Of a stretch of 13,625 nt of DNA, positions 1 through 6,294 are shown one piece after another. The position numbers were made by a program, and so were the translations under genes. Position 1 is the first letter of the stretch. Every line of letters begins with the position of its first letter. The stretch lies in the NCBI GenBank assembly GCA_035551475.1, contig DASZMX010000114.1, positions 1-13,625 on the forward strand. Reading direction: 5' to 3'. This DNA is from DASZMX01 sp035551475 (GTDB lineage: Bacteria; Verrucomicrobiota; Verrucomicrobiia; Limisphaerales; Palsa-1400). Below the pieces are notes generated by a model. The model saw nothing but the letters and a program-made list of their open reading frames with translations. It did not search any database and had not been told where the DNA came from.

Positions 1-479
1 AGACCGGTGTTCGTGCGCCATTCGTAGATGGATTCCGCGAGGTCGGTGGTGACTTGCGGCAGCCACAAAAGTTGGTTGGTGTCGGCGGTGTTGAGATTGA
101 GTTTCGACGCTTCATCGACGAGGCCCCAGAATGGATGCTCCGGCGCCGCGGTGTTTTGGATGAAATTGGTGTCGCGCCCAATCAGCCAAAAGCGGGCATT
201 GCCGACGCGCACGGCGGCGGTGTGAAAATTGACCGGGCTGGGCAGTGTGTTGGGGGATTGCAAATTGGCCAAAATATTACTGACATAAATCGCGGCGCCG
301 GCAATGGCCTGCTCGGCCTCCATCGCGGCCACGCGATTGTCGGCGGCCTGCAATTCGACCGACATGGAATGCGCAAAATAGAGGGAAATGGCCACCAGCC
401 CAAACGCCACCCACAAAACCAGGATCAAAACCGATCCAGCTTGGCGGCGGCGCGATGCAATGGGAGGGGAGAAATTCAT
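1..479 (-). CDS. gspK: Type II secretion minor pseudopilin GspK (3' end cut by window edge)
   Basis: The first 159 residues are visible and the gene runs off the left edge. GspK is the large minor pseudopilin at the tip of the periplasmic pseudopilus, where it complexes with GspI and GspJ. Residues 10-15 (RRRQAG) are a short basic leader ending in Gly15, followed by the hydrophobic helix SVLILVLWVAFGLVAISLYF. Glu5 of the mature pilin helix is absent, which is normal for GspK. Residues 121-130 (VDEASKLNLN), then an Asn-Thr-Ala turn and a Leu-Pro step near 140, match the GspK core helix-hairpin segment. The usual Asp-Trp-Arg-Asp here reads Glu-Trp-Arg-Thr (153-156). The ATG shares one base with the gspJ stop (TGATG) and has no Shine-Dalgarno site, so translation is probably coupled. 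Family assignment is firm; the missing C-terminus cannot be judged. Confidence 0.9.
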   Translation of the reverse strand, partial: MNFSPPIASRRRQAGSVLILVLWVAFGLVAISLYFAHSMSVELQAADNRVAAMEAEQAIAGAAIYVSNILANLQSPNTLPSPVNFHTAAVRVGNARFWLIGRDTNFIQNTAAPEHPFWGLVDEASKLNLNTADTNQLLWLPQVTTDLAESIYEWRTNTG

Positions 480-1180
480 CAGGGCGCGGCGACGATTTGG
501 TTGGTGGAAATCAAAATGTCCATCGGCACGACCAATTCCAGCGGGGCGTTGGGCGCGGCGGCGGTCTCGCCGAACATTTGCACCTGCACCTTGATGGCGG
601 TGGGCAGGTTGGTTTGCGTGGTGGTGTCCCAATTGGGCTGCCACTGCGAACCGTCATAATAGGTAAAAGTCACATTTTGCACGCCGCTGAGAATAAGCTC
701 CGATTCGTCCGGCTGATTTTGCGGATTGACCGGCAGGAGATTGCGCGTGACGGCGCGATAAAGGTCCTTGCCCTGGCGCGTCGGTCCGTTGGTGGGCGCG
801 GCGAGAACGTAATCGAGTTTTTCCACGTTGCCCCATGGCGTCATGCCATCAAGTTCGCCGGCGGAGGTGTAGAAATCCGGCCCGACCTGGCCAGGCAACG
901 GATTGGTGATGGAAGTGGTTTGCAGCGGCGCAAAAAACAAGCCGGTGGGCGGAACAATATTGGCCAGATCATGCTGGATGGAATCCATGGCATCCTCGAC
1001 CGGCAAGGCTTCCTCGATGGCGGCGTTGGTGTTATTGCGCAGACGCAAGGCCGTGTAAAGAATGCTGCCGATGGCGCTGAGGAGGACGGCGAAAATGGAA
1101 ATGGCCACGAGCACCTCCAGCAAGGTGAAGGCGGCGCGGGGCGCGCGGCGCGCAGGCGATATGGAGCGGCGCGCGTTCAT
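479..1180 (-). CDS. gspJ: Type II secretion minor pseudopilin GspJ
   Basis: A 233-residue minor pseudopilin, expected to sit in the GspH-I-J-K tip complex of the pseudopilus. The N-terminus has a basic leader (RRAPRAA) cleaved before Phe18, then FTLLEVLVAISIFAVLL with Glu5 of the mature chain. The -1 residue is Ala17 rather than the canonical Gly. The C-terminal half contains the Phe-Thr-Tyr-Tyr-Asp-Gly...Trp...Trp and Leu-Pro-x-Ala-Ile-Lys-Val pattern typical of GspJ (around residues 170-205). I chose the ATG at 1180 because it makes ATGA with the gspI stop (4-nt overlap) and gives a normal leader length; the frame stays open upstream to 1315, but that would bury the leader in gspI coding sequence. 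No Shine-Dalgarno site is visible, which suggests coupling to gspI. Confidence 0.92.
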   Translation of the reverse strand: MNARRSISPARRAPRAAFTLLEVLVAISIFAVLLSAIGSILYTALRLRNNTNAAIEEALPVEDAMDSIQHDLANIVPPTGLFFAPLQTTSITNPLPGQVGPDFYTSAGELDGMTPWGNVEKLDYVLAAPTNGPTRQGKDLYRAVTRNLLPVNPQNQPDESELILSGVQNVTFTYYDGSQWQPNWDTTTQTNLPTAIKVQVQMFGETAAAPNAPLELVVPMDILISTNQIVAAP

Positions 1181-1596
1181 AACGTGGTCTGGGGGACGAG
1201 CGTGCTGAGATCCACTTCGTAGGCGCGGCCCTGCGCGAGAAAATTCACCTTGACGGTGGCGAGAGTCATCTGGCTGAGCGTGTCCTCGGTCCACGGCGCG
1301 GATTGCAGCGACCAAGTGTAATCGATGCCATGATCGCGCACCACGCCGCGCTGGCCGGAATTGCGCAAGGCGCCCGTGACTTTGAGTTCGTTGAGGATTT
1401 TATTGCCAAAACGGGCGGCGGCCATTTTGCGCTGCGCCACTTCGCCGGCGAGGCTGGCCACGCGCAAGCCTTCCACCGCCACCGGAATGACGATGGCGAT
1501 AAAAACCATGGCCGCCAGCACTTCGGCCAGCGTAAAACCACGCGCTTTACGGGCGGGTGGCGGGCGGCGGGCCGGATTGCAGTTCATAACGAGCAT
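1177..1596 (-). CDS. gspI: Type II secretion minor pseudopilin GspI
   Basis: A 139-residue small minor pseudopilin, the size expected for GspI, which nucleates the tip with GspJ and GspK. The leader is rich in Arg and Pro and ends at Gly20; the mature chain begins FTLAEVLAAMVFIAIVIPVA with Glu5 present. The C-terminal part (WSLQSAPWTEDTLSQMTLATVKV) fits the beta-strand region of the family. The start at 1596 is preceded by AAGGA with 7-nt spacing; a second ATG lies three codons in, at 1587. The first 16 codons overlap the end of gspH by 50 nt in another frame, and the overlap lies wholly in the leader that is removed on maturation. GspI versus another minor pseudopilin is decided mainly by length and by gene order E-F-G-H-I-J-K. 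Confidence 0.88.
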   Translation of the reverse strand: MLVMNCNPARRPPPARKARGFTLAEVLAAMVFIAIVIPVAVEGLRVASLAGEVAQRKMAAARFGNKILNELKVTGALRNSGQRGVVRDHGIDYTWSLQSAPWTEDTLSQMTLATVKVNFLAQGRAYEVDLSTLVPQTTL

Positions 1597-2110
1597 GATT
1601 GGGTCCTTCGGCGAGCCAGACTTCCTGGTCGCCGCCTTGTTTGAAAAAAATCTGGCGCGGACTGCTGTCACTAATATAGCCGTCCGGCTGAAAACGAATC
1701 GTCGGCAGGCCGCGCGTGACGGTGCGGGTCTGCGTCCAGAAATTGGAGCGGGTCAAGCCGGCGGTCGCGGTCGAGGTGGAAATCTGGATGGAGGAATCCA
1801 CGGCATACGCGATGGCGTTGGTGCGGGTCTCGGTGTAGCCGGAAAGGGCCTGCAAACCGTAGCTGCCTGCCTTCGGATTCACCCAAAGCTCCACCGGCAG
1901 CCCTTCGGAAATGGCGCGGCTGCGGCCATACCGGGTCAGCGACAGGAAGCGCTGCGCTTCGTTGTCGAGATTGCGCCCGCGAAAGAAGCCGCGCAACTCG
2001 GGCGCAGCAATCCCCATGACGATGACAAAGATCGCCATCACCAGGATCAACTCGATCAGCGTGAACGCCACGACGCGGCGGTTAGCGGGTTTGTTCCCAA
2101 TTACAAACAT
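1547..2110 (-). CDS. gspH: Type II secretion minor pseudopilin GspH
   Basis: A 187-residue minor pseudopilin. Leader MFVIGNKPANRRVVA, then mature FTLIELILVMAIFVIVMGIA with Glu5. The -1 residue is Ala15. The stretch after the helix (PELRGFFRGRNLDNEAQRF, then Arg-Tyr-Gly-Arg-Ser-Arg-Ala) matches the GspH/FimT helix in which residues of the type 'Ala..Arg..A' precede the beta domain; the Phe-Gln-Pro-Asp-Gly turn near residue 150 is also typical. The ATG at 2110 has a strong AGGAGG site 5 nt upstream; an ATG eight codons further upstream (2134) would put this site inside the gene. It overlaps gspG by 29 nt and gspI by 50 nt. GspH and FimT share this fold; the operon context decides for GspH. Confidence 0.88.
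   Translation of the reverse strand: MFVIGNKPANRRVVAFTLIELILVMAIFVIVMGIAAPELRGFFRGRNLDNEAQRFLSLTRYGRSRAISEGLPVELWVNPKAGSYGLQALSGYTETRTNAIAYAVDSSIQISTSTATAGLTRSNFWTQTRTVTRGLPTIRFQPDGYISDSSPRQIFFKQGGDQEVWLAEGPNHARYELQSGPPPATRP
1604..1608 (-). promoter_or_regulatory. Shine-Dalgarno site of gspI, inside gspH
   Basis: The minus strand reads AAGGA, then 7 nt, then the ATG at 1596. It lies inside the 3' end of gspH coding sequence. It favours the 1596 start over the open frame extending to 1671 and over the in-frame ATG at 1587. Confidence 0.6.
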
Positions 2111-2516
2111 CGTCGCCTCCTCCCACGCGCCCATCCGGCCCCATCGACATCAGGTCGTAGCTGGCGGGATTGTGTTTGCCCGGGCACTCGTAGATATACG
2201 CATTGCCCCAGGGGTCGGTGGGAATTTTTTCGAGATAGGGCCCGCGCCAATTTTGCGCTTCGCGCGGTTTTTCCACCAGGACGCGCAGGCCGTCCTTGCC
2301 GCGCGGGAAGTAGCCGTTGTCCACCTCGAAGGCGCCGAGGACGGTCTTGAAATTATCAATCTGCGCCTTGGCCGCGGTGTCGCGCGCCTGCTGCGAGCGC
2401 CCGGCGACGTTCGGATAAACAATGGCGGCGAGAATGGCGAGAATGGCCAGCACGAGGAGCATTTCGACCAGCGTGAAGGCTCGGCGCCGGGCGTTGGAAT
2501 TCAATGGAATGGTCAT
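2082..2516 (-). CDS. gspG: Type II secretion major pseudopilin GspG
   Basis: A 144-residue major pseudopilin, the main subunit of the periplasmic pseudopilus that drives substrate through the secretin. Leader MTIPLNSNARRRA, mature chain FTLVEMLLVLAILAILAAIV with Glu5; the -1 residue is Ala13. Residues 64-71 (EVDNGYFP) followed by Gly-Leu-Arg-Val-Leu-Val, Ile-Pro-Thr-Asp-Pro-Trp-Gly-Asn (98-105), Cys-Pro-Gly-Lys-His-Asn, and the C-terminal Gly-Pro-Asp-Gly...Gly-Gly-Gly-Asp-Asp-Val-Cys-Asn-Trp loop are hallmark GspG. The Asp residues at 128, 135 and 136 fit the calcium-binding loop that stabilises the pilin. Two cysteines (111 and 138) flank that loop. An AAGGA site sits 7 nt upstream of the ATG, and gspF ends 16 nt before it. 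Confidence 0.96.
   Translation of the reverse strand: MTIPLNSNARRRAFTLVEMLLVLAILAILAAIVYPNVAGRSQQARDTAAKAQIDNFKTVLGAFEVDNGYFPRGKDGLRVLVEKPREAQNWRGPYLEKIPTDPWGNAYIYECPGKHNPASYDLMSMGPDGRVGGGDDVCNWEQTR
2116..2121 (-). promoter_or_regulatory. Shine-Dalgarno site of gspH, inside gspG
   Basis: The minus strand reads GGGAGGAGG, then 5 nt, then the ATG at 2110. It is the strongest ribosome-binding site in the cluster and lies inside the last codons of gspG. It decides the 2110 start against the ATG at 2134. Confidence 0.7.
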
Positions 2517-2532
2517 AGCGGTTTCCTTCTAT

Positions 2533-3777
2533 TTATTTGATATAATCCTGCATCTTGAAAATCGGGATGATCATCCCGATAAAAATCGTGCCAATAAAAC
2601 CGGCAATGAAAAAAAGCATGGCCGGCTCCATGAAAGCCACGGCGGTCTTGAGATTGCGGTCCAGGTCGGCCTCGGTGACGTTGGCGATGCGGATCAATTC
2701 CTGGTCGAGCTTGCCGCTTTCCTCGCCGACCGCGATCATTTCCAGCACGGAGCTTGGGAAAAGATGTTTGCAATCCGCCATGCTTTTGCCGAGCTGCGCG
2801 CCTTCCTTGACGCGGTCAATGGCATTGCCCACGGCGTCCACCAGAATCTGATTGCCGAGCGAACGGCGGGCGACGTTAAGGGCCTGGACGAGCGGGACGC
2901 CGGCGTTGAGCAGCGTCCCGAGCATCCGGCAAAAGCGCGCCATGGCAAACTGGCTGAGCAGCGGGCCCAGAATCGGCGCGCGCAGAATCAAGCCTTCCCA
3001 AGTGCGCCTTCCCGTGGCGGATAACACCCAACTGCGCACGCCAAAGCCGATTAAGACCAGGCCCGCCAGCACAAAGACGCCGTAGGACCGGATCAAATGA
3101 CTGACGCCAATGATCACCTGGGTCAGGAGTGGAAGCTGGCCGCCGAGACTGGAGAAAATTTTCTGAAACTGCGGGATGAAAAACGTCAACAATATAATCA
3201 GAACGCAGGTGGCCAGAAACATCAGCACCGCCGGATAAAGGAGTGCGGCCATGACCTTCGATTTCAGCTCCTTCTCGCGCATCTGGAAATCGGCGATTTG
3301 CGCCAGCACGAGATCCAGGAACCCGCCGGTTTCCCCCGCTTGCACCATCGCCACATACACGCGCGGAAACGTGTCCGGCATCGTGCCCATGGAGTCGGCC
3401 AGCGAAACGCCATCGACCACGGAATCGTAAATTTGTTTCCATTTGGCCTGCGCGGCGGGCGACGAAGATTCCTTGGTGAGAATGACGAGGGCGCGGCTCA
3501 ACGGCACGCCAGCCGCGAGCAAGCTGGAAAGCAGGCGCGTGAAATTCTCGAGCATGCGGGCCGTGACTTTCGACGATTGAAATTTCAAGCCCGACAAGGC
3601 GGAACCGGCGCGCTGCCCATTTTTGGCGGCGGCCGCGGCGGCTTTTTCCGAGAGGCTGATGGGGCGCAACCCGCGCTGCTCCATCTGGCGAAACGCTTCC
3701 TGGCGTCCCCCGGCCTCGATCTGGCCCTCGGTGGTGGCGCCGTCCAGTTGAAATGCCTTGTAATGAAACACGGGCAT
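2533..3777 (-). CDS. gspF: Type II secretion inner-membrane platform protein GspF
   Basis: A 414-residue polytopic inner-membrane protein, the platform that couples the GspE ATPase to pseudopilus assembly. It shows two repeated GspF domains (about residues 76-199 and 279-401), each with an Ala-Gly-Val-Pro-Leu turn (89-93 and 292-296) and a Gly-Glu-(Thr/Glu)-(Gly/Ser)-Gly motif (148-152 and 351-355). Three likely membrane segments lie at about 178-202, 232-252 and 383-406. Length matches the family. It starts 2 nt after the gspE stop (TGATTATG); the nearest ribosome-site-like AAAGGAG is 16 nt upstream, longer than ideal, so coupling to gspE is likely. The low-complexity Ala/Lys stretch at 45-53 is a linker after the short cytoplasmic N-terminal domain. 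Confidence 0.96.
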   Translation of the reverse strand: MPVFHYKAFQLDGATTEGQIEAGGRQEAFRQMEQRGLRPISLSEKAAAAAAKNGQRAGSALSGLKFQSSKVTARMLENFTRLLSSLLAAGVPLSRALVILTKESSSPAAQAKWKQIYDSVVDGVSLADSMGTMPDTFPRVYVAMVQAGETGGFLDLVLAQIADFQMREKELKSKVMAALLYPAVLMFLATCVLIILLTFFIPQFQKIFSSLGGQLPLLTQVIIGVSHLIRSYGVFVLAGLVLIGFGVRSWVLSATGRRTWEGLILRAPILGPLLSQFAMARFCRMLGTLLNAGVPLVQALNVARRSLGNQILVDAVGNAIDRVKEGAQLGKSMADCKHLFPSSVLEMIAVGEESGKLDQELIRIANVTEADLDRNLKTAVAFMEPAMLFFIAGFIGTIFIGMIIPIFKMQDYIK

Positions 3778-3779
3778 AA

Positions 3780-5522
3780 TCAGGCGGCCGCGGCTCCTTT
3801 ATCGACTTCCCCTTCGCCGTGCAAAAGCCCATTGCCAATCGTCTGGTCTTTGGTGACGCGCATGACTTCCTCAGGCGTGGTGATGCCTTTGGAAACAAGG
3901 CGCCAGCCGTCATCGCTCAGGCTGCGCATGCCGTTGCGCATGGCGGCCACGCGAATTTCACCGCTGGAACAACTCTTGAGAACCATCTGGCGGATGTCAT
4001 TGCTCAAATCCATCCACTCGAAAATGCCCTGCCGTCCGTGATAGCCGGTGTTGCGGCAGGCGCGGCAACCGACGGCTTTGTAAACGGTGATGTTCGGCGA
4101 GAATCCAACGTGCTCCTTGAGCGCCCGGGTCGTTTCGGAATTGTCCTCCACTTTGCATTCGGGACAAAGGCGCCGCACGAGGCGTTGCGCCAGGACGGCT
4201 TCCAAAGACGAGGCGACCAGATACGGCTCGACCTTCATGTCCACGAGACGGGTCAAGGCGCCGGGGGCGTCATTCGTGTGGAGCGTGGAAAAAACCAAAT
4301 GGCCGGTCAACGACGCTTGCACCGCGATTTGCGCGGTTTCCTGGTCGCGAATTTCGCCGACGAGAATGACATCAGGATCGTGGCGCAAGACCGAGCGGAG
4401 GCCGCGCGCGAACGTGAGGCCGGCCTTCTCGGAAACTTGAATCTGGTTGATGCCGCGCAATTGATATTCGATGGGATCCTCAATCGTGATGATCTTGCGG
4501 ACGGTGTCGTTGATGGCGCTGAGCGCGGTGTAAAGCGTGGTGGTCTTGCCGCTGCCGGTGGGGCCTGTGACAAGTATAATTCCGTGCGGCAGGGCCAGCA
4601 CGCGCTGGAATAACCCCAGGTCGCGCTCTTCCATGCCGAGCTGCTGCATGCCGAGCAGCGTGGCTTTCTGGCGCAGCAAACGCATGACCACCGCTTCCCC
4701 GTGCAGCATGGGAATGATGGAGACACGTATATCCACCTCGGCCTTGGCCAGGCGAATCTTGATGCGCCCGTCCTGCGGCAGGCGTTTTTCCGCGATGTTC
4801 AAATGGCTGAGAATTTTCACGCGCGAAACAATCGCCGGCTGGAACCGCTTGATTTGCGCGGGCACCGGGACTTCCTGCAGCACGCCGTCGATGCGGTAGC
4901 GAATGCGCAACTCCTCCTCGAACGGCTCCAGATGAATGTCGGACGCGCGCAATTCAATGGCGTCCGACAACACCTGGTTGACGAAACGAATGATCGAAGC
5001 GTCCTCCGCGGCGCTGTCAATATTGCCATCATCCTCGGAGCCTTCATCCACCACCTGCAGCGGGGCGCCCTCGTCGAGGGTGTCAATGGTGTCGGCGCCG
5101 ACGCCGAGGCGTTTCTTCATCTCGCGCCGGATGGCTTCCGCCGGGGCGAGAACGGGCTTGATGCGCAGCCCTGTGAGGGTCTTGAGCGTGTCGAGACCCT
5201 GCGTGGCAAACAGGCGCGCAGTGGCGACTTCCACCGTGCCGTTGGTGCGGCGCAGAGGCAGCAGCTCTTCCTTGAGCAAAACGCGCGCGGGAAAAAGCGA
5301 GAGCAATTCGCGGTCGGGATCCACGTCATCCAGCGTGGCGAAGCCCAGCCCGTACTCGCCCGCGAGCCATTGCAGCACGGCGTCCTCGGTGTCGGGGGTG
5401 GCTGCGCCTTTGGCTTGCTGCTGTTGCAAAATCGCGGCGTCGGCGGTGGACAATTGCCGAGCCGCGACCATGCGATCCAACAGGGCCGCGAGGGGATTTT
5501 CCGCTGTTTTAGTCTCGCTCAT
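3780..5522 (-). CDS. gspE: Type II secretion assembly ATPase GspE
   Basis: A 580-residue hexameric secretion ATPase of the GspE/PilB family. The N-terminal about 140 residues form a T2SSE_N/MshEN-type domain, followed by an acidic linker (about 145-175). The ATPase core has RASDIHLEP (192-200), an Asp box around 264-270, Walker A GPTGSGKT (320-327), DPDVILVGEIRD (382-393, Walker B with catalytic Glu390) and the His box TGHLVFSTLHTNDA (406-419). Two Cys pairs, CPEC (453-456) and CRAC (486-489), form the zinc-binding C-terminal module. All catalytic residues are present. It starts 8 nt after the stop of the preceding secreted-protein gene with no clear Shine-Dalgarno site. PilB of type IV pili is similar, but the following F-G-H-I-J-K genes support GspE. 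Confidence 0.95.
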   Translation of the reverse strand: MSETKTAENPLAALLDRMVAARQLSTADAAILQQQQAKGAATPDTEDAVLQWLAGEYGLGFATLDDVDPDRELLSLFPARVLLKEELLPLRRTNGTVEVATARLFATQGLDTLKTLTGLRIKPVLAPAEAIRREMKKRLGVGADTIDTLDEGAPLQVVDEGSEDDGNIDSAAEDASIIRFVNQVLSDAIELRASDIHLEPFEEELRIRYRIDGVLQEVPVPAQIKRFQPAIVSRVKILSHLNIAEKRLPQDGRIKIRLAKAEVDIRVSIIPMLHGEAVVMRLLRQKATLLGMQQLGMEERDLGLFQRVLALPHGIILVTGPTGSGKTTTLYTALSAINDTVRKIITIEDPIEYQLRGINQIQVSEKAGLTFARGLRSVLRHDPDVILVGEIRDQETAQIAVQASLTGHLVFSTLHTNDAPGALTRLVDMKVEPYLVASSLEAVLAQRLVRRLCPECKVEDNSETTRALKEHVGFSPNITVYKAVGCRACRNTGYHGRQGIFEWMDLSNDIRQMVLKSCSSGEIRVAAMRNGMRSLSDDGWRLVSKGITTPEEVMRVTKDQTIGNGLLHGEGEVDKGAAAA

Positions 5523-5530
5523 GTCAATAC

Positions 5531-6082
5531 TTAATCTAAAATGCCGGCGACCACCAAGGCGGCTTCCTGCCGGCTGGTGAGCACTCCGCGCAAATCCTCG
5601 CGCGCCGCAGCCAGCTTGGCTTCCTTGTCCTTCACGTCAGCGCGCACGGCGGCCAGCTTGGCTTTGATGTCATCTTTCGGCGCCTTGTCATCGATGGCCT
5701 TTTGCAGGGCGGTCACGGAAGCCGCCGGTTCACCGCCAAAGCCGCCAAAGCCACCGCGACGACGTCCGCCGCCATTGTTGTCACCGTTATTATCGCCATT
5801 GTTGTTGTCACCACCGCGACGGCGTCCGCCGCCGCCGAACATGCCGCGCAAACCGCCGGTGCGCATGCTGAAGACCTCGCGCTGCGCATCCATGACTTTT
5901 TGCACCTTGGGCTGAATGGCGGTCCATTCGACGTCGTTGGTGATTTCCAGGCGGTCGCGAATGCCGTCCATCATGCGCTGCTGGATTTCCTCGCGGGTCG
6001 GTTGCGCGGACGCCTTGGGCGCCACGAAGGCAAACGCCGCCGCGCAAACGACGACGGTCAGGACTGTTTTAAATGCGTTCAT
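5531..6082 (-). CDS. Secreted Gly/Arg/Asn-rich protein of unknown function, first gene of the gsp operon
   Basis: A 183-residue protein that I do not recognise by function. Residues 1-26 are a clear Sec signal peptide with an Ala-Ser-Ala cleavage site before Gln27, so it is exported. Residues 28-76 form a charged helical segment (PTREEIQQRMMDGIRDRLEI, then Val-Glu-Trp). Residues 77-117 are low complexity: two GGRRRGG blocks flank three Asp-Asn-Asn(-Asn)-Gly units, ending Gly-Phe-Gly-Gly-Phe-Gly-Gly. Residues 119-183 are Ala/Lys/Asp-rich and helical, ending LTSRQEAALVVAGILD, which distantly recalls the Leu-Thr-x-x-Gln motif of Spy/CpxP-type periplasmic proteins. I recall similar hypothetical proteins in Verrucomicrobiota. 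It is 8 nt from gspE, so co-expression with the secretion system is likely. There is no Shine-Dalgarno site before the ATG. It could be a secretion substrate, a periplasmic chaperone-like helper or a structural factor. Confidence 0.8.
   Translation of the reverse strand: MNAFKTVLTVVVCAAAFAFVAPKASAQPTREEIQQRMMDGIRDRLEITNDVEWTAIQPKVQKVMDAQREVFSMRTGGLRGMFGGGGRRRGGDNNNGDNNGDNNGGGRRRGGFGGFGGEPAASVTALQKAIDDKAPKDDIKAKLAAVRADVKDKEAKLAAAREDLRGVLTSRQEAALVVAGILD
5751..5833. repeat. Imperfect 23-bp direct repeats inside the secreted-protein gene
   Basis: Positions 5751-5773 and 5811-5833 match at 22 of 23 bases (one A/G difference) with starts exactly 60 bp apart. They encode the two GGRRRGG blocks. Between them lies an Asn/Asp-rich segment built from near-identical GGTGACAACAAT-like units. 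Because the offset is a multiple of three, recombination between the copies would delete 20 codons in frame. Confidence 0.75.
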
Positions 6083-6166
6083 AGTAAATATTTGATCGTT
6101 GATTTATGTTGGCGTCGGCCACGCCCACGGCGCGCCGAAACGATGCTGCGCCATACTGGTAGGCAT

Positions 6167-6178
6167 TTGGCGTGCCAA
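6167..6178. repeat. Operator-like palindrome TTGGC-GT-GCCAA
   Basis: A perfect inverted repeat with 5-bp arms around a 2-base centre. It lies downstream of the candidate TATAAT and upstream of the first gsp-operon gene. It may be a regulator binding site, but 5-bp arms arise by chance often in GC-rich DNA. Confidence 0.25.
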
Positions 6179-6219
6179 GGGACACGCGGGCGCGTTCCGA
6201 GGGAGGAATGCGAAAGTCA

Positions 6220-6225
6220 ATTATA
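6220..6225 (-). promoter_or_regulatory. Possible -10 element (TATAAT) for the gsp operon
   Basis: The minus strand has an exact TATAAT about 140 bases upstream of the first operon gene, in an otherwise GC-rich region. No good TTGACA-like -35 sits 16-18 bp upstream (the hexamer there reads TCCTGC or GTCCTG) and no extended TGn is present, so this is only a candidate. If used, the leader would be about 130 nt. Confidence 0.3.
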
Positions 6226-6261
6226 AGAACCCCGCAAACCGCGCAGGACTTGCTCAATGGC

Positions 6262-6276
6262 GCGCAACTCTTGCGC
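6262..6276 (-). terminator. Short hairpin 18 nt after the dehydrogenase stop
   Basis: The minus strand reads GCGCAA-GAG-TTGCGC, a perfect 6-bp stem with a 3-nt loop, starting 18 nt beyond the TAA at 6295. No U-tract follows, so it is not a standard intrinsic terminator. It could be an RNA-end stabiliser or a chance structure. Confidence 0.2.
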
Positions 6277-6294
6277 AGTTGGAGGAAGGCAGCC

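Larger units (their letters stand above)
6083..6294. other. Intergenic region between the dehydrogenase gene and the gsp operon
   Basis: This 212-base gap is the longest in the window and must carry any promoter of the gsp operon. It contains an exact TATAAT on the minus strand, a 12-bp palindrome and a short hairpin just after the dehydrogenase gene, each listed separately. Short open frames occur in it on both strands, but they lack recognisable domains or start signals and I do not call them genes. Confidence 0.7.

Noticed and set aside
1361..2350. Long plus-strand open frames across the pseudopilin genes (also around 54-659, 455-1222 and 1911-2540).
   Set aside because: They are antisense to genes with unmistakable pilin leaders and gene order, have Arg/Ala-biased low-quality translations and no start signals.
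2533..5522. Reading gspE-gspF as type IV pilus genes pilB-pilC.
   Set aside because: The following genes are a complete gspG-H-I-J-K pseudopilin series, with a GspG calcium-loop signature and a GspK tip protein, which belong to type II secretion.
6128..6137. The 10-bp palindrome CGGCGCGCCG, present here and again at 9272-9281 in the other main intergenic region, suggesting a shared operator.
   Set aside because: The same 10-mer also appears inside the dgt coding region near 11535, so it is most likely a GC-rich background word.
6069..6257. A 62-codon minus-strand frame in the intergenic region before the secreted-protein gene.
   Set aside because: It overlaps the signal-peptide gene start in another frame and has no ribosome site or recognisable motif.
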